Assembly: GCA_020442545.1 (NCBI GenBank)
Contig: JAGRJX010000245.1
Location: forward strand, 1-6,041
Direction of reading: 5' to 3'
Length of the DNA stretch: 6,041 nucleotides
From: Lysobacterales bacterium
Lineage (GTDB): Bacteria > Pseudomonadota > Gammaproteobacteria > Xanthomonadales > Xanthomonadaceae
Under the pieces are notes generated by a model. That model saw nothing but the letters and a program-made list of their open reading frames with translations. It ran no database searches and was not told where the DNA came from. The translations under genes and the position numbers were made by a program. Shown here in pieces: positions 1 to 5,231 of the stretch. Numbering within the stretch: position 1 is the stretch's first letter; each line of letters opens with the position of its first letter.

Positions 1-860
1 AGCAGGGCCTGGTACCGGTCAGCCATGACGCACTGATGCGGGCGGTCGAACTGAACGGTGCCGCGGTCACCATGAACAAGGCGGCCTTCAACTGGGGCCG
101 ACTGGCTGCCGTGGACATGGATCGCGTGGTTGCCGCCGCCGGTAGCGGTGGCAGCATCAATCCCGCCGAGGCGAAGCCGCTGGACGACGAGACCCTGTCT
201 GAAACTCTGGACCAGATGATCAGCCGCCGTGAAGCTTTCCTGCGCGACTACCAGAACGCCGGCTATGCCCGTCGCTACCGCGAGCTGGTCGACCGTGTGC
301 GCCAGCGCGAGCAGGCGGTGGCGCCTGGTTCCGAGTCGTTGTCGGAAGCCGTCGCCCGCTACGCCTTCAAGGTCATGGCCTACAAGGACGAATACGAAGT
401 CGCGCGCCTGCATTCGCAGTCGGCCTTCCGTCGCGAGGTGAAGCAGCGCTTCGCCGGCCGCGTGAAGATCCGATACCACATGGCGCCGCCGCTGCTGGCG
501 AAGAAGGATGCCGATGGCCATCTGATCAAGCGCGAATTCGGCGGCTGGATCGCGCCGCTGTTCCGCGTGCTGGCCGGCTTCCGCTTCCTGCGCGGTACGC
601 CGCTGGACATCTTCGGCTACACCGCCGAACGCCGGATGGAGCGCCGGTTGATCACCGAGTACCGCGACTGCATCGACGAACTGCTGGCCGGCCTCGACGC
701 CGACAACATCGAGCTGGCGGTGGAAATCGCCGGACTGCCGGAACACATCCGCGGCTACGGTCACGTCAAGGAAGCACATCTCGCCAAGGTGCGTCCGCAG
801 TGGGAAGCGTTGATGGAACGCTGGCGCGAGCCGCCGGAAGCACGTCGGCAGGCGGCTTGA
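1..860 (+). CDS. Indolepyruvate ferredoxin oxidoreductase, C-terminal part (5' end outside window)
   Basis: This is the C-terminal 285 residues of a large 2-oxoacid:ferredoxin oxidoreductase of the fused indolepyruvate type. The reading frame is open to the left edge (first full codon at base 3), and the ATG at 36 lies inside a conserved stretch, so it is not the start. Visible residues 1-38, including the ELNG..V.MN..AF.WGRLAAVD pattern, match the end of the catalytic gamma-like domain. Residues of about 75-260 match the DUF6537 tail, with AYKDEYEVARLH (126-137), KREFGGW (176-182), GTPLDIFGYTAERRMER (198-214) and LPEHIRGYGHVKEAHL (245-260). Family knowledge: these TPP and Fe-S enzymes oxidatively decarboxylate arylpyruvates, made by transamination of aromatic amino acids, to aryl-acetyl-CoA in the cytoplasm. 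The thiamine and Fe-S domains lie off-window, so activity cannot be judged here. The stop at 858-860 overlaps the next ATG. Confidence 0.9.
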   Translation, partial: QGLVPVSHDALMRAVELNGAAVTMNKAAFNWGRLAAVDMDRVVAAAGSGGSINPAEAKPLDDETLSETLDQMISRREAFLRDYQNAGYARRYRELVDRVRQREQAVAPGSESLSEAVARYAFKVMAYKDEYEVARLHSQSAFRREVKQRFAGRVKIRYHMAPPLLAKKDADGHLIKREFGGWIAPLFRVLAGFRFLRGTPLDIFGYTAERRMERRLITEYRDCIDELLAGLDADNIELAVEIAGLPEHIRGYGHVKEAHLAKVRPQWEALMERWREPPEARRQAA

Positions 861-1474
861 TGAACATCACGCCCGACACCACGTCTGACGAGGTGCTGCG
901 GTTCTGGTTCGGCGACAGCCATGATGAGGCGCGGCAGCTGGCTTTCGGGATGCCGCGCTGGTTCAACGGCGGCGACGCGCTGGATGCCGAGATCACCGAG
1001 AGATTCGAGTTTGCGGTGCGCGCCGCACATCGTGGCGAGCTGGATCACTGGGCGGAAACGCCGCAGGGCCGACTGGCGCTGATCGTGCTGATCGACCAGT
1101 TCAGTCGCAACATCTACCGCGGCAAGCCCGGCGCCTTTGTGGCCGATGATCGCGGCCAGAAGCTGGCGCTGGACGGCCTGCGTGTTGGCCACGACCGGCA
1201 GCTGACGCGACCGCAGCGGATGTTCTTCTACCTGCCGCTGGAACATGCTGAAAACCTGTCGCTGCAGTACATGAGCGTGGCCCTGTTTGCCGGCCTGATT
1301 GACGAGGCGCCAGCATCGGTTCGCGGCAAGTACGCCAGCTTCCACGACTACGCCGAACGCCACCGTAGGGTCATCCAGAAGTTCGGTCGCTTCCCGCACC
1401 GCAACGCCGCGCTGAACCGCGAAAACACACCGGAGGAAGCCGCCTACCTCACAAGGCCCGGCGCCGGATTCTGA
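860..1474 (+). CDS. DUF924 family protein (TPR-like fold, function unknown)
   Basis: This 204-residue protein belongs to the DUF924 family, soluble all-helical proteins of unknown biochemical role. The hallmarks are all present: VLRFWFGD near the N terminus (12-19), TPQGRLALIVLIDQFSRNIYRG (67-88), FFYLPLEHAENLSLQ (122-136), and RVIQKFGRFPHRN (170-182) with the PEEAAYL tail. The length is normal for the family. The ATG at 860 was chosen because it sits just before the first conserved motif and shares its A with the preceding TGA (TGATG), which suggests translational coupling. A longer in-frame start at 800 would add 20 unconserved residues inside the upstream gene. Only a weak GGCGG precedes the ATG. 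The 3' end overlaps the convergent methyltransferase gene by 31 bp. No signal peptide or membrane segment is visible, so it is probably cytoplasmic. Confidence 0.93.
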   Translation: MNITPDTTSDEVLRFWFGDSHDEARQLAFGMPRWFNGGDALDAEITERFEFAVRAAHRGELDHWAETPQGRLALIVLIDQFSRNIYRGKPGAFVADDRGQKLALDGLRVGHDRQLTRPQRMFFYLPLEHAENLSLQYMSVALFAGLIDEAPASVRGKYASFHDYAERHRRVIQKFGRFPHRNAALNRENTPEEAAYLTRPGAGF

Positions 1475-2109
1475 CCCTGCGGCACACGGCGCCAGACCCG
1501 ACAGTCGTTGTTGGCCGGCATGGCGATGTCGGCGACGAGCTTCAGGCCGGCGGCTTCCGCCAACGCCTCCACTTCGCCGGCGTCGCGGATACCGGATTCG
1601 GGGCCGCGCGCCTTGAGCCAGGCATCGAAATCCCGATTGCTGTCGCTGCTGAATTCGCCGTTGCGGTTGAACGGACCGTAGGCGCAGAACACGGCGCCAC
1701 CCGCCATCACCGTCGGCAGGGCCGCGAACAGCGCCTGCACCGCTGGCCAGCTCATGATGTGCAGCGTGTTCGCGGTGAACACGGCGTCGAAACCCTTCTG
1801 TCCCCTCTCCCACCGACGGGAGAGGGTCGGGGTGAGGGTGGACCAGTCCGTTGCCACATCCAGTTCCACCGGCGGCGGCGTGTTCGGCAGGCCGGCTTCG
1901 TCCAGCCACTGACGCATGCCGGGAAGCGCTTCGGCACGGTCACTGCACTGCCAGTCCAGCCACGGCATTGCCGCAGCGAAATGCACGGCGTGCTGGCCGG
2001 TGCCGCTGCCGATTTCCAGCACGTTGTGGCGATCCGCGAAGTGTTCGCGGAGCACGGCAAGGATCGGCTCGCGATTGCGCTCACAGGAAGGCGCGAAAGG
2101 TTTTTCCAT
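1444..2109 (-). CDS. DUF938-type class I SAM-dependent methyltransferase
   Basis: This 221-residue protein looks like the DUF938 family of class I methyltransferases; the substrate is unknown. The family start KPFAPSCERNREPIL (3-17) is followed by the SAM-binding motif I LEIGSGTGQH (31-40), an acidic position after the second strand (CSDR, 55-58), FDAVFTANTLHIMSW (107-121), GGAVFCAYGPFNRNGEF (137-153), NRDFDAWLKARGPESGIRD (158-176) and the C-terminal AMPANN..VWRR block (196-208). The ATG at 2109 was chosen because the family begins at this point; the open frame runs on to 2307 but that part reads through the divergent rhomboid gene. No good Shine-Dalgarno precedes the start. Residues 90-103 come from a dispersed palindromic repeat lying between the end of a beta strand (ELDVATDW) and the conserved FDAVF strand. 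The active core appears intact, so the protein is probably functional. The tail overlaps the DUF924 gene by 31 bp. Confidence 0.92.
   Translation of the reverse strand: MEKPFAPSCERNREPILAVLREHFADRHNVLEIGSGTGQHAVHFAAAMPWLDWQCSDRAEALPGMRQWLDEAGLPNTPPPVELDVATDWSTLTPTLSRRWERGQKGFDAVFTANTLHIMSWPAVQALFAALPTVMAGGAVFCAYGPFNRNGEFSSDSNRDFDAWLKARGPESGIRDAGEVEALAEAAGLKLVADIAMPANNDCRVWRRVPQGQNPAPGLVR
1801..1842 (-). repeat. Dispersed palindromic repeat inserted in frame in the methyltransferase gene
   Basis: A perfect 9-bp inverted repeat, CCCTCTCCC (1803-1811) and GGGAGAGGG (1818-1826), surrounds a 6-base loop and is flanked by a G-rich tail (TCGGGGTGAGGGTGGA to 1842). Read on the - strand it gives the CCCTCACCCCGACCCTCTCCC pattern that I recall as a common interspersed repeat in Xanthomonadales and other proteobacterial genomes, often seen as a translated LTPTLSRR-type peptide. 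Here it encodes residues 90-103 (STLTPTLSRRWERG) without breaking the frame. Only one copy is present in this window, so calling it a dispersed repeat rests on recall. Confidence 0.75.
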
Positions 2110-2139
2110 GAGGTGCAGGCAGGCAGGAACGGCAGGCCC

Positions 2140-2145
2140 TAGAAT
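2140..2145 (+). promoter_or_regulatory. Possible -10 box for the rhomboid gene
   Basis: TAGAAT matches the sigma-70 -10 consensus at five of six positions and would place a transcript start near 2152, about 28 bases before the GTG. No convincing -35 element sits at 16-18 bases upstream, so this is a weak call. The gap 2110-2179 must also hold any promoter for the divergent methyltransferase gene. Confidence 0.25.
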
Positions 2146-2170
2146 GCCATGCTCCCGCTGACCGGCCTCC

Positions 2171-2174
2171 GGAG
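2171..2174 (+). promoter_or_regulatory. Ribosome binding site that fixes the rhomboid GTG start
   Basis: GGAG lies five bases before the GTG at 2180. It supports this non-ATG start over the next in-frame ATG, which would remove the first membrane helix. Confidence 0.7.
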
Positions 2175-2179
2175 CCATC

Positions 2180-3679
2180 GTGCTGATCGTCCCCCTGCAT
2201 CGTCGCCTCACCCGCGAAACCTTTCCCTTCGCCACGGCGGCGCTGATCATCATCAATGTCTTCGTGTTCCTGTTCCTGCAGGACAATGGCATGAGCAGCG
2301 GGGCCATGCAGCGACGCGTAGATGCCGGCAGGTTCTACCAGAGCTCGGGGCTGATCGACATCGAACTGCCGGCCTATCGCGCGACCCTGCAGCGGCGGGG
2401 CGGCAGCGATGATGACCTGGATGGACTGGATGATGCGCCGGGTCCGGCACGGGCGCTGATGGTCAGCAGCCTCATCGACAACGATTACCGCTTCCTCGCC
2501 GAATTCGACAACCCGGTCAATTTCGACGATGCCGAAAGCCATGCGCGCTGGCGCGACACCCGCAACCAGTACGAAGCCCGGCGCGGCAGCAGCTTCACCC
2601 GCGACTGGGTGCTGCGCTATGGCGAGTGGAGCCCGGCGCGCATGTTCGGCGCGGCCTTCCTGCATGGAGGATTCGCGCACCTGATCGGCAACATGATCTT
2701 TCTGGCCCTGCTCGGCCTGTTGGTGGAGCTGGCGCTGGGTCCGTGGCGCTTCCTACTGCTTTACGTGATCGGTGCCTTCGGTGCGTCGGCCGGCTGCCTG
2801 TTCTGGCGTGGCGAAGAGGTCGGGGCGATGCTCGGTGCCTCGGGTGCCATCGCCGCGTTGATGGGCGCCTTCGCGGTGATCTGGGCAGGGCGCGAGGTAC
2901 GCGTGTTCTACTGGTTCTTCGTGGTCTTCAACTACGTGAAGGTGCAGGCGCTTTGGCTGCTGCCGCTTTGGCTGGGCTGGGAGCTTTACAACCTGCTGTT
3001 CACTGCCGATGCCGGAATCAGCTTCGAAACCCACGCTGGCGGCATCGTCAGCGGTGCGCTGTGTGCCTTCGCCTTCAGCCGGCTCGGCTGGATCCGCGAG
3101 GACCGCATGGACGACGAGGCCGATGCACCGGTGGTGGATCGTCACGACCGGCTGCAGCAGGCGCTGGCCGACCTTGGCGCGCTGCGGCTGGAATCCGCCG
3201 AAGCCGCGCTGCGGGCATTGCTGGACGAGGAGCCCGACGATCCGGCGCTTTTGCTGGCGCTGCTGCGATGCGCCCGCCTTGGCGGACAGAAAGCCAAAGC
3301 CCTGCCGCTGGCGGAAACCTTGCTCGCGCCGTCCGCCGCCGATGCCGCGACGCTGGATCGCCAGCTGGAAACGCTGCGTGAACTGCAGCATCTGAAGCTC
3401 GATGTGGAGGCGGCCACCCGCTGCCGTCTGGCCCAGCATCTGCTGGCGGCACAGCGCCTGGCCGACGCCGAATCGACGCTGGACGGCCTGGCTGGGCACG
3501 ACGATGCACGCTTGCCGTCGCTGTGGCTGGCGCTGGGCCGCAACTGGCTGGAGCAGCAGCGCTACAGCAAGGCGCGCGCGCAGCTGAGTCATGTTGTGGA
3601 ACGTGCGCCGCGATCGGCCGAGGCGAACAAGGCGCGCTTTCTGCTGGCTGAAATGCCGCCGGATCGCAGCACGACGTAG
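2180..3679 (+). CDS. Rhomboid family intramembrane serine protease with C-terminal TPR-like domain
   Basis: This 499-residue membrane protein is predicted to cleave transmembrane substrates within the inner membrane. Six helices fit at about 17-34, 164-184, 187-207, 215-236, 242-274 and 285-302. The catalytic serine is S221 in GASG (helix 4) and the catalytic histidine is H285 in ETHAGG (helix 6). Helix 2 carries the rhomboid HGGFAHLIGN motif (H162, H167, N171) used for the oxyanion site. All key residues are present, so it should be an active protease rather than a pseudoprotease. The loop between helices 1 and 2 is about 120 residues, far longer than in E. coli GlpG, and has an acidic SDDDLDGLDD patch (76-85). 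After helix 6 a region of about 190 residues, probably cytoplasmic, is rich in Ala/Leu helices. Its last unit (446-491, WLALGRNWLEQQRYSKARAQL) is TPR-like and may bind a partner. The GTG start is supported by GGAG. The stop lies one base from the convergent gene. The substrate is unknown. Confidence 0.93.
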   Translation: MLIVPLHRRLTRETFPFATAALIIINVFVFLFLQDNGMSSGAMQRRVDAGRFYQSSGLIDIELPAYRATLQRRGGSDDDLDGLDDAPGPARALMVSSLIDNDYRFLAEFDNPVNFDDAESHARWRDTRNQYEARRGSSFTRDWVLRYGEWSPARMFGAAFLHGGFAHLIGNMIFLALLGLLVELALGPWRFLLLYVIGAFGASAGCLFWRGEEVGAMLGASGAIAALMGAFAVIWAGREVRVFYWFFVVFNYVKVQALWLLPLWLGWELYNLLFTADAGISFETHAGGIVSGALCAFAFSRLGWIREDRMDDEADAPVVDRHDRLQQALADLGALRLESAEAALRALLDEEPDDPALLLALLRCARLGGQKAKALPLAETLLAPSAADAATLDRQLETLRELQHLKLDVEAATRCRLAQHLLAAQRLADAESTLDGLAGHDDARLPSLWLALGRNWLEQQRYSKARAQLSHVVERAPRSAEANKARFLLAEMPPDRSTT

Positions 3680-3680
3680 A

Positions 3681-4928
3681 TCAGCCGGCGATGCTGTCCA
3701 GCAGGGCCAGCGTACTGTCGATCTGCGCGGCCTGTTCCGGGGTTGGCTGGCGTTCCCGGGCGGCCAGCAACAGTTGCCTGGCCTCGGCATCACGCCCCTG
3801 GCGCTCGCTCATGAGCTGCGCGGCCCGGATGCCGGCATCGACTGCCGTCGACTCTTTCGTGAAGCCGTGGAAGGCGACCTCATTGAGCTGCACCGCCAGC
3901 GCACTCTGTCCACTGCGCTCGGCGGCAGCCGCCAGCCGCGTCGCGTGCTCACACAGCAACGGCCTGAACAGCGGCTCGGCTTCCAGCGACTCGCGCGCCA
4001 CGACCAGCGCTGTGCGCTCGTCGTTCTCGGCCAGCAACTGGCCGATGAACTGCCGGCCGTGCGCGGCGAGACCGGCCTTGTCCCCGGCACTTTGCAGCAG
4101 GCGTCGATACAGCTGATGCACCGCCGGCGACACTGACCGCGAGCGGATCTCCTCACGCAGGCGCGCAAGGGCGGTATCGGTATCACCGTCCTGCACCAGT
4201 CCGGACGCCGCGTCCAGCAGCGTCTGGTCGCGATCCGGCGGCAGTGCGGAACCGCCGTCGATGCTGTCCGGCGCAAAGCCCAGGTCCTCGTGATACTGCA
4301 GTATCAGGTAGCCCATCAGGTGGAAGGTGGCGAACAGACCCCAGAGGGCCACGGCGTACACCAGCAGGCCGCTGAGGAAGGGCGGCAGGACCGAGGACAG
4401 CAGCGTGCTGGCGTTGCCGGCGCTCAGCTGGAACACGAGGAGCAGGCCGACCAGAGCGAAGTACGGGCCACCGACGCGCGAGATGATCGCGCCCCAGGTT
4501 CCCGGCTTGAGCGCATGGAACACCGCGCCATCCATCGCCAGCGACATCACTGCCGCCGGCTGGATGACGATCATCAAGGTCAGCGTGGCGAAACCGACCA
4601 CCGGCCCCAGCAGCAGGAAGCAGGCGGCGACGATGAAAATCATCATCAGCTGCAGGCCCAGGTAGCGCCAGACTTCGCCAGTGTCGTCGCCCAGGCCCTG
4701 CTCGGGCGGGTCGGTGCGACCGTTGGCGGTGGCGCGCAGGATCTCGAAGGCGTACTTGTAGCCTGCCAGCCAGAGCAGGATCGAAATCACCCAGCCGATG
4801 CCGGGCAGGCCCTCAAGCAGGCTGCAGGCCACCAGCGCGATGATGGTATACAGCGCGGCCTCGCGCAGCGGATAGCGGGCAATGGCCGGCAGCCGCTGCC
4901 AGAACGGTTCAATGGTCGTGGTGCTCAT
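3681..4928 (-). CDS. Polytopic membrane protein with C-terminal TPR-like region (DUF4013-like N-terminal half)
   Basis: This 415-residue protein has no function I can name. The N-terminal half is membrane-embedded, with hydrophobic segments at about 23-40, 43-60, 91-107, 110-133, 153-172 and 183-212. The stretch GYKYAFEILRATANGRTDPPE (56-76), placed after the second segment, resembles the hallmark of DUF4013-type membrane proteins; this is recall, not a search. From about 235 to the end it is soluble and made of paired Ala/Leu-rich helices (LLDAASGLVQDGDTDTALARL, later ALAVQLNEVAFHGF and AEARQLLLAARERQP) like degenerate TPRs. The ATG at 4928 was chosen because CGGGGAAAG lies just upstream; an in-frame GTG at 4949, directly after the preceding stop, lacks a binding site and would add seven residues. 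It follows the 66-residue hydrophobic gene by 21 bases, so the two are probably one operon. It converges with the rhomboid gene, whose layout of membrane domain plus helical tail it mirrors. Confidence 0.85.
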   Translation of the reverse strand: MSTTTIEPFWQRLPAIARYPLREAALYTIIALVACSLLEGLPGIGWVISILLWLAGYKYAFEILRATANGRTDPPEQGLGDDTGEVWRYLGLQLMMIFIVAACFLLLGPVVGFATLTLMIVIQPAAVMSLAMDGAVFHALKPGTWGAIISRVGGPYFALVGLLLVFQLSAGNASTLLSSVLPPFLSGLLVYAVALWGLFATFHLMGYLILQYHEDLGFAPDSIDGGSALPPDRDQTLLDAASGLVQDGDTDTALARLREEIRSRSVSPAVHQLYRRLLQSAGDKAGLAAHGRQFIGQLLAENDERTALVVARESLEAEPLFRPLLCEHATRLAAAAERSGQSALAVQLNEVAFHGFTKESTAVDAGIRAAQLMSERQGRDAEARQLLLAARERQPTPEQAAQIDSTLALLDSIAG

Positions 4929-4949
4929 GCTTTCCCCGTAATTCGTCAC

Positions 4950-5150
4950 TCAGACGCCGCGCGCGCCTCCCAGCACGCGTGCCGGCAGCAGGATAACCGC
5001 CTTGAGGAACTCGAACACGCCGGTGACGGCGATGCCGACCAGCCGAAACGGCAGCGTCAGCAGCCACACCAAGGGATAGAGCACGAGGGCAAGTAGCGCC
5101 AGCGGCCAACAGAACACCAGCAGCAGCAACCATAGCAGGAAGGTCATCAT
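4950..5150 (-). CDS. Small hydrophobic membrane protein, 66 residues, unknown function
   Basis: This is a short protein I do not recognise. The N-terminal two thirds are almost wholly hydrophobic: residues 3-34 (FLLWLLLLVFCWPLALLALV, then YPLVWLLTLP) could form one long helix or a tight hairpin with breaks at P16, P26 and P34. A second, more amphipathic stretch (R36 to L60) ends in a basic GGARGV tail. The ATG at 5150 is favoured by GGAG seven bases upstream; the adjacent ATG at 5147 is an alternative. The open frame runs to 5216, but the added residues are Arg-rich and precede the binding site, so they are probably untranslated. The gene sits 21 bases before the 415-residue membrane protein and 69 bases after the MFS gene. 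This suggests it is co-expressed with, and may be an accessory subunit of, the downstream membrane protein. Confidence 0.75.
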   Translation of the reverse strand: MMTFLLWLLLLVFCWPLALLALVLYPLVWLLTLPFRLVGIAVTGVFEFLKAVILLPARVLGGARGV

Positions 5151-5157
5151 CGTTCGG

Positions 5158-5161
5158 CTCC
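5158..5161 (-). promoter_or_regulatory. Ribosome binding site for the 66-residue protein
   Basis: Read on the - strand this is GGAG, seven bases before the ATG at 5150. It supports the short start rather than the longer open frame reaching 5216. It is part of the 8-bp palindrome CTCCGGAG (5158-5165). Confidence 0.6.
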
Positions 5162-5215
5162 GGAGTCGATCACTGCTGCCAACGACGCGCAAACGGCCCG
5201 GGCGTGACCGACGCA

Positions 5216-5231
5216 CCGCTCAATCGAGCGG
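5216..5231 (-). other. Small inverted repeat across the MFS stop codon
   Basis: CCGCTC and GAGCGG form a perfect 6-bp stem with a four-base AATC loop that spans the MFS stop codon (5220-5222). No T-run follows on the - strand, so it is not a classical intrinsic terminator. It could still slow 3' exonuclease decay or act as a weak attenuator before the next two genes, or it may be chance in GC-rich DNA. Confidence 0.3.

Noticed and set aside
1458..1467. Perfect 10-bp palindrome CCGGCGCCGG near the convergent ends
   Set aside because: It has no loop or T-run, is expected by chance in GC-rich DNA, and lies within both coding sequences.
1803..1826. Hairpin as a transcription terminator
   Set aside because: It lies mid-gene in the methyltransferase with no T-run, and the coding frame continues intact on both sides.
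761..1909. Long 382-residue open frame on the - strand
   Set aside because: It runs antisense to the clearly identified DUF924 gene and out of frame through the methyltransferase; its composition (Arg/Gln/Ala rich) matches no family and is a GC-bias artefact.
2110..2307. 66-residue N-terminal extension of the methyltransferase
   Set aside because: It would read through the divergent promoter region and the start of the rhomboid gene, and the family begins at KPFAP near the ATG at 2109.
2753..3793. 346-residue - strand open frame
   Set aside because: It is antisense to the rhomboid gene, which has full catalytic motifs; no recognisable domain.
4290..5096. 268-residue open frame on the + strand, rich in Gln, His and Glu
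   Set aside because: It is antisense to the membrane-protein gene; the Gln/His/Glu richness is the mirror of Leu/Val/Trp codons on the other strand.
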